Part shown: positions 45,373-54,600 of the stretch, in pieces
How the letters are laid out: every line of letters begins with the position of its first letter
How positions within the stretch are numbered: the stretch's first letter is position 1
Assembly (NCBI RefSeq): GCF_002835805.1
Contig: NZ_PISE01000019.1
Coordinates: 45,694-109,693 of the forward strand
Length of the DNA: 64,000 nucleotides
Direction: 5' to 3'
Source: Niallia nealsonii
Lineage (GTDB): Bacteria; Bacillota; Bacilli; Bacillales; Cytobacillaceae
Notes under the pieces: model-generated
Databases searched by the model: none
What the model was told of the DNA's origin: nothing
Seen by the model: only the letters and a program-made list of their open reading frames with translations
Program-made: the position numbers and the translations under genes

Positions 45373-46395
45373 TTATTGAGTTACTTTGTTGACAACTTTT
45401 AAATCTAATTCATTAATAATCTGTAGCACTCTATCGAACCTTAGAGGCTGAGGGTCACTTGGGAAAATATAATGCTCATATGGATCTCCCAAAGTACGAA
45501 AAAATGGTTCAAATAAGCCTGAAGCCAATAACCCTACCATTTTTGTATAATGCGAATCTAAACGATATGAATGTACAGTGTGAGCAGGAACATGAAGGAA
45601 ATCCCCAGGGTTTAATTGAATTTCCTCACCGTTTGCCCACATAGTCATCTGTCCTTCAAGGCAGAAGAAGGTCTCTGTATGATGTTCATGATAATGTTCT
45701 ACAATTCGGTCGCCTTTTGGACCCTCTGATGAAACAATGATAAATCGTCCATCTGTATTCTTCTGGGCAGCAATAATTCGATGAAGCTGGTCACCGGTCA
45801 ACAGACGATCACCTTCTCCAGAGGCAAGAACATAAGGAATCACTTGATCAGGCAACACCGTATTTCCAACTAATTTAGCGGTACTTGGCTGTCGTCTATT
45901 GAGTATAAATCGAATATCAGTCCCAGCAGCAGCTGCCTGCAGCTTTTCATGCGGAATATCGCTACTTTTATGCGGGGGATATTCTACTTTATCGTACGGT
46001 TGGCCAATTACAGAATAAAGCCGAGCGATTTCACCTTTTGATGTGTAAGATACGAATCGGGTTCTATGGCTATGCATTTGATAGCTGTGAATAGTTCCAG
46101 CCGGAATATGAGCATAATCTCCAGGTAAAAGGAGATGGGTATCCTCATTAAGCGCAAGTTCCAATTTACCGTCAAGCACTAAGATTCCTTCATGAGTTTT
46201 GTCGTGAAGATGGGATGGAAAAGCGTCACCTTTCCCCCCAGACACCAATACCATTTCAAATATACTATCAGTACTGTTTACATCCGCCATAATAGTGGCG
46301 ACTTGTCTACCAAAAAGATAACGTTTTCCTTCACCACTTCGAAGCAGATAAGGTACCTTCTTTTGCGGTAGTCCATTTAATAGTGTAGTTGTCAT
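45373..46395 (-). CDS. qdoI: Quercetin 2,3-dioxygenase (bicupin)
   Basis: 340 residues in two cupin domains. Domain 1 has PSHLHDKTHEGILVLDG and later GTIHSYQMHSH; domain 2 has VEHYHEHHTETFFCLEGQM and HTVHSYRLDSH. The His/His/Glu/His metal ligands are present in both, as in B. subtilis QdoI, which opens the flavonol ring of quercetin and releases CO. Length and opening (VPYLLRSGEGKRYLFG) match QdoI. Two LmrA/QdoR-type operators precede it, and a TetR-family gene of that type lies directly upstream. Confidence 0.9.
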   Translation of the reverse strand: MTTTLLNGLPQKKVPYLLRSGEGKRYLFGRQVATIMADVNSTDSIFEMVLVSGGKGDAFPSHLHDKTHEGILVLDGKLELALNEDTHLLLPGDYAHIPAGTIHSYQMHSHRTRFVSYTSKGEIARLYSVIGQPYDKVEYPPHKSSDIPHEKLQAAAAGTDIRFILNRRQPSTAKLVGNTVLPDQVIPYVLASGEGDRLLTGDQLHRIIAAQKNTDGRFIIVSSEGPKGDRIVEHYHEHHTETFFCLEGQMTMWANGEEIQLNPGDFLHVPAHTVHSYRLDSHYTKMVGLLASGLFEPFFRTLGDPYEHYIFPSDPQPLRFDRVLQIINELDLKVVNKVTQ

Positions 46396-46414
46396 AATAA
46401 TCCCTCTTTCTATA

Positions 46415-46430
46415 TAGACTAATCTGTCTA
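46415..46430 (-). promoter_or_regulatory. QdoR/LmrA-type operator 1
   Basis: TAGACTAATCTGTCTA is an imperfect palindrome of the TAGAC-N-GTCTA type, 20 bases upstream of the qdoI start. The B. subtilis LmrA/QdoR box has an ATAGACCGGTCTAT core as I recall it. Confidence 0.65.
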
Positions 46431-46445
46431 GATATATTTTAAAAA

Positions 46446-46461
46446 TAGACCGGTCTGTCTA
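46446..46461 (-). promoter_or_regulatory. QdoR/LmrA-type operator 2
   Basis: TAGACCGGTCTGTCTA contains the TAGACCGGTCT core; it lies between the TetR gene stop and the qdoI start and 31 bases from operator 1. Twin boxes also precede qdoI in B. subtilis. Confidence 0.7.
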
Positions 46462-46487
46462 ATTATAGAATAAAGGATTGCAAATTG

Positions 46488-47063
46488 CTACCCTTTTTTT
46501 TCTATAAGTAATGGTATAACTTCCATGATAACAAGAAGAGGGGTTTTATCCTTACTTGTTAAAGAATGCATAATACCTCCTCCAATCATTGAATTTACTA
46601 ATAATCCTTTCTTTGTAGCCTCTTCTTTTTCATATCCATTTTGAATCAATTTTTTTGCAATAATCATTTGCCAATTTTTAAATGCCTGCATACACGCATT
46701 CCGTAAGGGCTCGCTTATTAAAGCCGTTTCACTTGCCAGCAAACCGACAGGAATTCCTTTAATATCCTCTAAGTTATCAAATTGACTAGCTGTATCCCTA
46801 ATAAAAGCTTGTATAGCTTCTACAGGACCTTCCTTTTCATTCATCAATTTTTGCAGGTTTTCTTCAATAAATTTGCTTGTATATTGAACAGCTTCAATAG
46901 CTAACTCCTCTTTTCCATTTGGAAAATGATGATAAAGAGATCCTTTCGGTAAGCCACTTTCTTTGATGATTTGATTTAACCCTGTTCCATGGTATCCTTG
47001 CAATTGAAAAAGACGTGATGCTGTTTGAAGAATTTTTTCTCTTGAATTAACTTTACTAACCAT
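46488..47063 (-). CDS. qdoR: TetR-family regulator, QdoR/LmrA type
   Basis: 191 residues with an N-terminal TetR helix-turn-helix (REKILQTASRLFQLQGYHGT, then KESGLPKGSLYHHFPNGKEE) and a helical ligand domain. The close match in length, the GTGLNQIIKESGLPKGSLYHHF phrase (core LPKGSLYHHFP) and the twin TAGAC...GTCTA boxes downstream support an LmrA/QdoR orthologue, a flavonoid-responsive repressor. It is encoded upstream of qdoI in the same direction, whereas in B. subtilis the order differs somewhat. The name is a working assignment. Confidence 0.8.
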   Translation of the reverse strand: MVSKVNSREKILQTASRLFQLQGYHGTGLNQIIKESGLPKGSLYHHFPNGKEELAIEAVQYTSKFIEENLQKLMNEKEGPVEAIQAFIRDTASQFDNLEDIKGIPVGLLASETALISEPLRNACMQAFKNWQMIIAKKLIQNGYEKEEATKKGLLVNSMIGGGIMHSLTSKDKTPLLVIMEVIPLLIEKKG

Positions 47064-47347
47064 TAAGGAATAGCCTCCTTGTTATGTTGAACATTTACTT
47101 ATACAAATATAGAAAACAGCTAATAATTTGTCAAAGCTTTATAATAGAGATTTGCAATACAAAAGAATAAAACCCTTCTTCAACTGCATCCTTTAGTCGA
47201 ATAAGCAAGATTTAAAACCCTAATTTTTATAAATAGCTAAATATATTGCAGAAAAAAACGCCAATAAAAGAATTTTTTTATCATTATGACCTATAAAAAG
47301 AGCTGCCACCAACTTAAAGATAAAGTAAGCATTGTTTCCTTTTTATA

Positions 47348-47361
47348 AGAAATCGCTTACA
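47348..47361 (+). promoter_or_regulatory. cre-like site before the first AraC gene
   Basis: AGAAATCGCTTACA differs from TGWAANCGNTNWCA only at the first base. It is 85 bases upstream of the AraC start codon, next to an A/T-rich TATATAGG -10-like run. Confidence 0.45.
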
Positions 47362-47445
47362 ATTATATATAGGAACAAAATAATATCTCTATCCGTTCAT
47401 TAGCAGGTAAGCAAAAATTTTAAAAAAGGCAAATAGGTGATTCTT

Positions 47446-48468
47446 ATGGAGATTTCAAAGCTTGAAAAGCAATTATTTGAGATGGATGAATTTGAAAAAA
47501 AGTATTCAGGAACCCCGGAACAGCCAAATTTTTTCTCTGAATTAGTTGAATCGGAACTTACTTTTTCGCCAAATTCACAATCTCCTAGTGTCGTGCCAAT
47601 TGACCATTTCTTTAAACCCAATCAAAATGTTGTATTTATAAAGCATCCTCGGTTTGTTAGATTTACGGAACATAGGCATTCATTTATCGAAATGAATTAT
47701 ATATATTCAGGGACCTGTAAACAATACATTAATGGCAAAGAGATTATTCTAAAACAAGGAGATCTCTGTTTGCTAGATACGAATGTACGACATGCCATTG
47801 ATAGCGCATCTCAAAATGATATTTTGATTAACATTATGATACGGACAAACTATTTTGATTCAGCTTTGCTACAAAGGTTATCTGGTAATGACTTGTTGAC
47901 AAATTTTTTTGTAAATACTATTTATCAACAGAAGAAAGAAAGTCGTTACATCTTATTTTCTAATAGTCGAAACAATAGGCTTAAAGATTTAATCATGCAA
48001 GCTTGGGAGGAATTCCATAACCCGCAGCTATGTTCTAATGAAGCAATCAATTCCTATATGCTACTAATTTTTACTGAGCTTTTACGGATTTATCATAGTT
48101 CTCCAAAAAGCAAAGAAGAACCCATTGTAAAAAAGGCAGTCATCTCGGATATTCTGAACTTTATGGAACAAAATTATCATGCCGTGACACTGGAGAAAAC
48201 AGCTGAAAGATTTCATTTCCACCCAAATCACCTAACAAGGCTGTTGAAAAATAATTTAGGAAAAACCTTTATCGAAGTTTCCCATCACATTAAAATAAAA
48301 AATGCTTGTGTCCTTCTGGAAAATACCAATTTAACCATTGAACAAATTGCCAATAAAATCGGCTATACTAATATTACTTTTTTTTATAAATCCTTTAAAA
48401 AGATTCACGATGTCACACCTGCGGAATACCGCAAAAAACATGAAATCCTCACTCTTAATAAGGAGTGA
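47446..48468 (+). CDS. AraC-family regulator with cupin sensor (copy 1)
   Basis: 340 residues from the ATG at 47446, preceded by AGGTGA; a GTG at 47437 overlaps that site. N-terminal AraC-type cupin (about 75-130: HRHSFIEMNYIYSGTCKQYI, GDLCLLDTNVRHAI) and C-terminal double helix-turn-helix (about 240-335: ENYHAVTLEKTAERFHFHPN, IANKIGYTNITFFYKSFKKI). It is a paralogue of the protein at 60.86-61.85 kb and faces the catabolic cluster from the other side, so it probably activates the adjacent rhamnosidase genes in response to a sugar. Confidence 0.92.
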   Translation: MEISKLEKQLFEMDEFEKKYSGTPEQPNFFSELVESELTFSPNSQSPSVVPIDHFFKPNQNVVFIKHPRFVRFTEHRHSFIEMNYIYSGTCKQYINGKEIILKQGDLCLLDTNVRHAIDSASQNDILINIMIRTNYFDSALLQRLSGNDLLTNFFVNTIYQQKKESRYILFSNSRNNRLKDLIMQAWEEFHNPQLCSNEAINSYMLLIFTELLRIYHSSPKSKEEPIVKKAVISDILNFMEQNYHAVTLEKTAERFHFHPNHLTRLLKNNLGKTFIEVSHHIKIKNACVLLENTNLTIEQIANKIGYTNITFFYKSFKKIHDVTPAEYRKKHEILTLNKE

Positions 48469-48487
48469 GGATTCGTGTTTTTATATT
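48444..48487 (+). terminator. Intrinsic terminator overlapping the end of the AraC gene
   Basis: AATCCTCACTC (48444-48454) pairs perfectly with GAGTGAGGATT (48463-48473), followed by CGTGTTTTTATATTTTTT. The stem contains the last codons and the stop. Confidence 0.85.
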
Positions 48488-48554
48488 TTTTCATCCTTTT
48501 CCCGCTGTCCTTCATTACGGATCTTAGAAGGGAAGCGTACTTATTTTAGTGGCT

Positions 48555-51404
48555 TTATTTCATTATTGATTCAGGCTTACCTATCGTTCTTAACTTAGCA
48601 TCTAACTTCCTTAACACAACAAAATTGCTCTTTGAAAATGGTGTAAGCATAATCTCTTCTAAACTTCCATCAAGAAGAAACTCAGGCATATAGTTTAGTT
48701 CCGGCATATACTCTAGGATTATTTTCTTCGCCTCGTCATCTGCGAGTAACGTTTTTACATCCATTTCAATATGATAATTTTTGCCTCTTGTTCTTTCTTG
48801 TTTGTACATAAACTCGTACGTTCCACTTTCTACTTCAAAACTGATATTACCTCCCTGCACAATTGCATTTGGATATACATCCTTTAACATGCCTCCGTTT
48901 ACTTTTACTGTGTTAAGATCTGCATCAGGAAGAACTACTGTGGCTGAAGTATTAAAAGGTACGACAAGCTTGATGGTCAATTTCCTATTTTCATCATAAC
49001 TCCAAGCACTTTCATACGTACCAGCAGGACTACTATATATTCCTTTTACCCATTTAAACTTTTCTTCAGGCATTGCCGTAAATTGGATATGTCTGAAGCC
49101 CGGCTTCCCCTCTACTGGATTAAACCCTACCATATAACGATACATCCATTCCACTATAGATCCATATGCATAGTGATTTAAAGAATTCATTCCTGTATCG
49201 CTGATCGATCCATCTTCAAGGACAGAATTCCAGCGTTCCCATATTGTTGTGGCACCAAGATTAACAGCATATAGCCAACTCGGATAGTCTTCATTTAATA
49301 GTAAGCGATAGGCAAGGTCATTGCGTCCATACTTTGACAGGACTAAACAGAGATAAGGAGTTCCAACAAAACCTGTCTTTAAATGATACTTACTTTCCTT
49401 TAGCTTTTTAACCAGTCCATTAACAGCTTTTTCCGTGTATCCCTCTGGTACAAGATTCAGGAACAAAGCAAGAACATATCCGGTTTGAGTATCAACCGTC
49501 AATCTGCCATTCTTAGAAAAGTATTCATCTTGAATGGCCTTTCTAATTTCCGCTGCTAGTTCACTATATTCTTTTGCCATATTCTCTTTACCTAATACTG
49601 TTGCAGCTTTTGCAACTAATTCAGAAGAATAGCAGTAGTAGGCAGAAGCAATATAACCTGTATCTGTACCACCCGTCATTATGCTAGGTTCTGGTGCATC
49701 TAACGATAACCAGTCACCAAAATGATTGTTAATTACCCAAAGTCTTGTCGAACCATTAGCGTCATCAATATTCTTAATATAATCAACCCAAGCCTTCATG
49801 CTAGATAATTGATTTTCAAGAATAGCCTTGTCGCCAAAATAAAGATAGACATTCCAAGGAATTACTGTTGCAGCTTCACCCCAAGCAGTCGATCCATGCA
49901 TATTAAACCCGTTAGTAGGAACTACATAGGGAACACTTCCACCAAACTTTCTTTGTTCTGCCGCTATATCATAACCATATTTTTGAAAAAAGGCTGCTGT
50001 ATCCATGTTAAAACTGGCAGTTCCAGAGAATACTTGAGCATCTCCTGTCCAGCCCTGCCTCTCATCACGCTGTGGACAGTCTGTTGGTACATCTAAGAAG
50101 TTTCCTTTTTGTCCCCATAGCACATTTAGAAAAAGACGATTTATCTTCTCATTGTTGGTTTCTATATGACCTGTAAGTTCCATATCGGAATATACAACGT
50201 GTCCCACGAAATAATCTAGAGAAATTTCACCGTACCAGCCTTCCACTTTAACATATCTAAACCCATAATAAGTAAAATGAGGACGGGTTTTTATTTGTTC
50301 TCCCTCTGATATATACGTATACTCTGCCTTAGCAGATCGTAAATTTTCACGATAAAAATTACCCCTCTGCAATATCTCACCGTGTGAGAGTTTAATAACC
50401 GTACCCTTTGGGGCTGTTGTTGAAAATGATACCCATCCCACCATATTTTGGCCAAAATCTAAAACAGTTTCTCCCGCAGGGGTATAAATAATATCAATCG
50501 GCTTAATTTCTTCTTTCATCTTCACAGGTAAACTTAACCGTGCTTTTAATTTTTCATAGCCATAATCTACTTCAATAACAGAAAAAGCTTCAGAAGTATC
50601 CAGAGTTGCATCATACACTTCACCATCATATATACTACTTATCGTAATGTTGCTGTATCGGGCCTTCCAAGTGTTATCCGTTATAATTGTTTCATATGTT
50701 CCATCCGCATAATGAACAAGAATTTCTGCCAAAGCTACAAATTTGTCCCCATAGGTATTGATAGGATTAGAATCAAATCCAAAAACACGGCCCTTATACC
50801 AGCCATCCCCCAAGGCGATTTCAATTAAATTCTGGTCCCACTGTATATTCTCTGTAATATCATAGGTTTGATATTGAATCCATCTGTCATAGGCATTAAA
50901 GTTTGGAGTTAAGTACTCATTTCCAACTTTACTCTTATTTACATATAGTTCATATAAACCTAAACCTGTCATATATACTCTTACTGATTCAACTTCTTTA
51001 TCAAAAGATACCGTTTTGTATATCACAGGGTTTATATTGGCAGCAAACTCCGGAGTAACCCATTTTGCTTTCCAAGGTTTATCTAACTTCGCTGTTTCAA
51101 ACCAGGCAATCTCACTTGTTGCAACCTCACCATTATCTGCCCATACTGTCACTTTCCAATAGTAGCGAGTCTGTGGCTTTAAATCTATTTTTAATTCATA
51201 ACTTATACTATCTATATCACTGCTTATACCAGTATCTAATATAATTTGGTTAAACTCGATGTCCATAGCTACTTGTATTTGAGCTGCCTTTTGTTTTTTT
51301 GCAATACTAGATTCTGTAATCCAACTCACACGGGGACTACCTAAATCAAAACCCATTGGATTTGTGATACGATTTGTTTTGAGATTTTTAATAATCATTG
51401 TCAT
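48555..51404 (-). CDS. GH78 alpha-L-rhamnosidase (first copy)
   Basis: 949 residues, the size of multi-domain GH78 enzymes: N-terminal beta domains including the concanavalin-like/CBM67-type part (GLGLYELYVNKSKVGNEYLT), an (alpha/alpha)6 barrel with the catalytic-acid motif DCPQRDERQGWTGDAQVF near residue 441, and ATTIWERWNSVLEDGS plus a C-terminal beta sandwich. Releases terminal rhamnose from plant glycosides or pectic chains. No signal peptide, so it is intracellular. ATG after GAGGGATG. Ends with an extra ~75-residue tail (about 875-949, MDVKTLLADDEAKKIILEYM) beyond the usual domain set. 86 bases past the AraC gene, convergent. Confidence 0.94.
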   Translation of the reverse strand: MTMIIKNLKTNRITNPMGFDLGSPRVSWITESSIAKKQKAAQIQVAMDIEFNQIILDTGISSDIDSISYELKIDLKPQTRYYWKVTVWADNGEVATSEIAWFETAKLDKPWKAKWVTPEFAANINPVIYKTVSFDKEVESVRVYMTGLGLYELYVNKSKVGNEYLTPNFNAYDRWIQYQTYDITENIQWDQNLIEIALGDGWYKGRVFGFDSNPINTYGDKFVALAEILVHYADGTYETIITDNTWKARYSNITISSIYDGEVYDATLDTSEAFSVIEVDYGYEKLKARLSLPVKMKEEIKPIDIIYTPAGETVLDFGQNMVGWVSFSTTAPKGTVIKLSHGEILQRGNFYRENLRSAKAEYTYISEGEQIKTRPHFTYYGFRYVKVEGWYGEISLDYFVGHVVYSDMELTGHIETNNEKINRLFLNVLWGQKGNFLDVPTDCPQRDERQGWTGDAQVFSGTASFNMDTAAFFQKYGYDIAAEQRKFGGSVPYVVPTNGFNMHGSTAWGEAATVIPWNVYLYFGDKAILENQLSSMKAWVDYIKNIDDANGSTRLWVINNHFGDWLSLDAPEPSIMTGGTDTGYIASAYYCYSSELVAKAATVLGKENMAKEYSELAAEIRKAIQDEYFSKNGRLTVDTQTGYVLALFLNLVPEGYTEKAVNGLVKKLKESKYHLKTGFVGTPYLCLVLSKYGRNDLAYRLLLNEDYPSWLYAVNLGATTIWERWNSVLEDGSISDTGMNSLNHYAYGSIVEWMYRYMVGFNPVEGKPGFRHIQFTAMPEEKFKWVKGIYSSPAGTYESAWSYDENRKLTIKLVVPFNTSATVVLPDADLNTVKVNGGMLKDVYPNAIVQGGNISFEVESGTYEFMYKQERTRGKNYHIEMDVKTLLADDEAKKIILEYMPELNYMPEFLLDGSLEEIMLTPFSKSNFVVLRKLDAKLRTIGKPESIMK

Positions 51405-51532
51405 CCCTCTTTATTAAGAATGGAATTTCCTACTATAATAAATTTATAAAATGCTATTTTATTAGTTATAATTATTTTCTGCTAGATTCTTATCCAATTC
51501 ACACATACTATATTAAAAATGACACTGACAAC

Positions 51533-51584
51533 AAAAAAAGAATAAAAGCACCCCCTCTATTATTTAGACAAGTCTTTTATTCTT
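51533..51584 (-). terminator. Probable terminator after the second rhamnosidase
   Basis: AAGAATAAAAG (51538-51548) pairs with CTTTTATTCTT (51574-51584), followed on the minus strand by a run of T. The stem is A/T-rich, so strength is uncertain. Confidence 0.5.
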
Positions 51585-51604
51585 CTTTAGTCTAACTGCT
51601 CTTT

Positions 51605-54424
51605 TTATATATTTTGGAGAGCATGATGCAGTTTCCAGTTCACTTCAATCTGTCCCGAAGACACGGTGAATTCAAATCGTTTTTCCTCCTGATAGAATTT
51701 GGGATTTGAATATCCTTTCTTCTTCACATATTTTTGTAGATAAGCAATGTTGTCTAAACTTACATTTTGCAGGGAAATTATGGCACATGTATTAGCTGGC
51801 ACCTTGACTTGAAGGACCATTTCCTTCTCGTCTTGAATCTCCCATTTCACCTTAATTTCGCCATATACAGATTCATATTGGGTTTCAGCGAACTTTAACC
51901 GATTACCATAATGTGGTTCAATCTTGAACTTACGGTACCCAGGTTGTAGTGGGGTTAAACCGCCAATATGGCGAACGAGCCAATCCCCGATACAACCGAA
52001 TGCATAGTGATTAAAAGAAAAAGATCCCACTCTTCCGTCCGGTTTAATAGCTTCCCATGACTCCCAAATAGTCGTAGCCCCATTTTTCACCTCATATAAC
52101 CAAGAAGGACAGGCAGTCTGGAAGAGAAGCTTAAATGCAAGATCCTCGTGTCCATTTTCACATAGGACATCCATAATATAAGGAACCGATAAAAATCCAG
52201 TATCGATTTTATAATTGTTTTTTTTGATTAACGCTACTAATCGATTTACAGCATTTTTCTTTCTATCGCCTGATAGAAGGTTAAAGGCAATGGCAATGGT
52301 ATAAACACCCTGATAATCCGCTGTCAGCAGACCTGAGTCTTTAACATAAGCCATTTCAAAGGCTTCTTTCACCTTATTATGGAGATCCTGATAATAATCA
52401 GCCTCTCCTTGTTTGCCAAGAATTTTGGCAATTTCAAATAATAAGCCTGCTGAATACGCATAAAAGGCAGTAGCCATACAGTCTTTTGTTGCATGAGCAG
52501 TAGCAATTGGCCCTTGCGGCTTTTCACCGAGCATAAAACTTGGGATCATCCAGTCTCCAAAATGGAACTTCGTATCCCACAAATAACGCTCATACTCATG
52601 CTTAACATTTTCTTTATTTTGTGCCGCACTTTTCTGTACGAAATCCAGCCATTTTTCCATTGCCGGGTAGCATTGTTCAAGAATTTGTCTATCTCCATAC
52701 CTTTGATACATGACCCATGGAACAATAATAATAGCGTCTCCCCAACCCGCAGAGGAAATAGTGCCCGTAAATTTGACATCATTCCAGATATCCTTTGGTG
52801 CCGGACAGTAATTGAGGACTTCCCCTTCTTCTGTCTGTTCCAGCTGTAAATTCCATAGCCATCTTGTTAAAAATGCTTGCACATCCATATTAAAAGCAGC
52901 AGTAGGAGCAAAAACCTGTAGATCACCAGTCCAACCAGCTCTTTCTCGTTGCGGACAGTCCGTTGGAATAGACAGCATATTGCCCTTTTGGCTCCATTGA
53001 ATATTTTCCCATAGTTGATTAAGGTCTGGATTAGAGGTGGTAAATTGACCTGTTATCTTCATATTTGAATACAAAACAATGGCTGATATATCCTCTGGTA
53101 GTAATTCAGAATCATAGCCTGATAGACGGACATAGCGAAAACCATGAAAAGTGAAAGTCGGTTCAAAAACCTCTCCTTCCTCGCCGCTCGCCACATAATA
53201 ATCTGTTTGTTCTTTGTTGCGTCCCACAATATTATTAAAAAATTCTCCTTTTTCGTTCAAAACTTCACTATGTTCCAGTTTAAGTTCCTGTCCTTTTGAA
53301 CCCTTCAACTTCAGCCGAACACGTCCAGCAATAACTTGGCCGAAATCTATAATATAAGCTTGACTCTGATCTTTCCATATTCTATTAGGAGATAGGATTT
53401 CAATTGGTTTTACAAATTCTCCATATTGGGCACGCAGATTGTCAAATTTATAATCAGCCAGTTCAACTGGTACCCATTCACGGGTTTCACAATAATACCC
53501 TGGTTGATCCCAGCCAGACTTTTCTAATCTTTTATCTTGTTTCTCCCCTATGAAAATATCACTATAAACATAGTGACTGTCAGCAGATAAAAATGAGTGA
53601 TCTGATGCAATAATTTGCTTGGTTTGATCCTCAAAAGTAATTTCTAGCTGAGCAAGCAATCCCAGTCTGTTGCCAAATTGGGAGCTGCCTCCAGGGATGC
53701 TTATTCTTCCTGCATACCATCCATCAGCCAAGATCACCCCTAAAACATTTTCCCCTATGCAAAGATAAGGCGTCACATCATAAGTTTGGTACTGCAGATA
53801 ATTAGAATAAGAAGTGTGATCTGGTGTGAATTTCGCCTCCGTTATCCTTTGTCCATTTATTTTTGAGTGATATAGACCATGAGCGGTAATATAAAGCCGA
53901 GCTTTTTCTATTTTTTTTTGGTCAACCTGAAAAGATTTTCGCATCATTTTTGGCGGGTGCAATCTTTTTTCCGGAGGAAGTCTATCTGATTTCTTCTTAT
54001 TTATAAACATATCCTCCAATGTTAACTCAGGTTCTTCTGTTACATTTAACTGTTGCGGTTCGATCCATTTTGCCACCCACTCTTCCTCTTGTAAAAGACC
54101 CATTTCCCATTGTCCTTCATCACTCCAGGCTGATTTTTCTTCATGGGAACACCAAACACGTACTTGCCAGCAGTATATGGATTTGCTCTTTAATAGAGGG
54201 CCTTCATATTTAATATTCACAGACTCCTTAGCAATTACTTTATTTGAATCCCATATTAAGCTTTTTAAGCCTGAGGATTCTTTTTCAAATACATTTATTT
54301 GATAGGCCTCCTGTGAAAGGTTTGGTTTTTCACTTTCTAGATTCCAGCTAAAACGCGGCTGTAAAATATCAGTTCCCATTAGTGTATATTGATTTTCTAT
54401 TTTTAAGTTAATGACCTTTATCAA
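51605..54424 (-). CDS. GH78 alpha-L-rhamnosidase (second copy)
   Basis: 939 residues with the same domain plan as the neighbouring copy: GLYHSKINGQRITEAKFTPD in the N-terminal beta part, the acid motif DCPQRERAGWTGDLQVF near residue 486, DWMIPSFMLG and ATTIWESWEAIKPDGR. One residue shorter in the DCPQR-ERAGW loop than the first copy's DCPQRDERQGW. No signal peptide. TTG start after GAGGAGG; that ribosome site lies within the end of a 36-codon gene. The two enzymes are distant paralogues and may differ in linkage preference. Confidence 0.93.
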   Translation of the reverse strand: MIKVINLKIENQYTLMGTDILQPRFSWNLESEKPNLSQEAYQINVFEKESSGLKSLIWDSNKVIAKESVNIKYEGPLLKSKSIYCWQVRVWCSHEEKSAWSDEGQWEMGLLQEEEWVAKWIEPQQLNVTEEPELTLEDMFINKKKSDRLPPEKRLHPPKMMRKSFQVDQKKIEKARLYITAHGLYHSKINGQRITEAKFTPDHTSYSNYLQYQTYDVTPYLCIGENVLGVILADGWYAGRISIPGGSSQFGNRLGLLAQLEITFEDQTKQIIASDHSFLSADSHYVYSDIFIGEKQDKRLEKSGWDQPGYYCETREWVPVELADYKFDNLRAQYGEFVKPIEILSPNRIWKDQSQAYIIDFGQVIAGRVRLKLKGSKGQELKLEHSEVLNEKGEFFNNIVGRNKEQTDYYVASGEEGEVFEPTFTFHGFRYVRLSGYDSELLPEDISAIVLYSNMKITGQFTTSNPDLNQLWENIQWSQKGNMLSIPTDCPQRERAGWTGDLQVFAPTAAFNMDVQAFLTRWLWNLQLEQTEEGEVLNYCPAPKDIWNDVKFTGTISSAGWGDAIIIVPWVMYQRYGDRQILEQCYPAMEKWLDFVQKSAAQNKENVKHEYERYLWDTKFHFGDWMIPSFMLGEKPQGPIATAHATKDCMATAFYAYSAGLLFEIAKILGKQGEADYYQDLHNKVKEAFEMAYVKDSGLLTADYQGVYTIAIAFNLLSGDRKKNAVNRLVALIKKNNYKIDTGFLSVPYIMDVLCENGHEDLAFKLLFQTACPSWLYEVKNGATTIWESWEAIKPDGRVGSFSFNHYAFGCIGDWLVRHIGGLTPLQPGYRKFKIEPHYGNRLKFAETQYESVYGEIKVKWEIQDEKEMVLQVKVPANTCAIISLQNVSLDNIAYLQKYVKKKGYSNPKFYQEEKRFEFTVSSGQIEVNWKLHHALQNI

Positions 54425-54426
54425 AA

Positions 54427-54537
54427 TTATTTCCTCCTCAAGTTCCTTCGATTTCTCGTGTTGTTTATAAAGTAAGGTGCTACGATCATTTCAAAAAGAA
54501 CAGCTGTTGTTGCCATGATAATCAAGGTTATATTCAC
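54427..54537 (-). CDS. 36-residue membrane peptide before the rhamnosidase gene
   Basis: GTG at 54537 is six bases after a perfect AAGGAGG. The peptide MNITLIIMATTAVLFEMIVA continues PYFINNTRNRRNLRRK: one hydrophobic helix (residues 3-23) and an arginine-rich end. Its last codons contain the GAGGAGG that serves the following rhamnosidase gene, whose TTG is three bases beyond this stop, so translation is likely coupled. It could be a small subunit or a leader peptide. Not recognised as a family. Confidence 0.6.
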   Translation of the reverse strand: MNITLIIMATTAVLFEMIVAPYFINNTRNRRNLRRK

Positions 54538-54600
54538 ACAGAACCTCCTTAATATATAGATAAAATCCAACAAGCACCGCGTCGATTTTATTTCGAGTAT

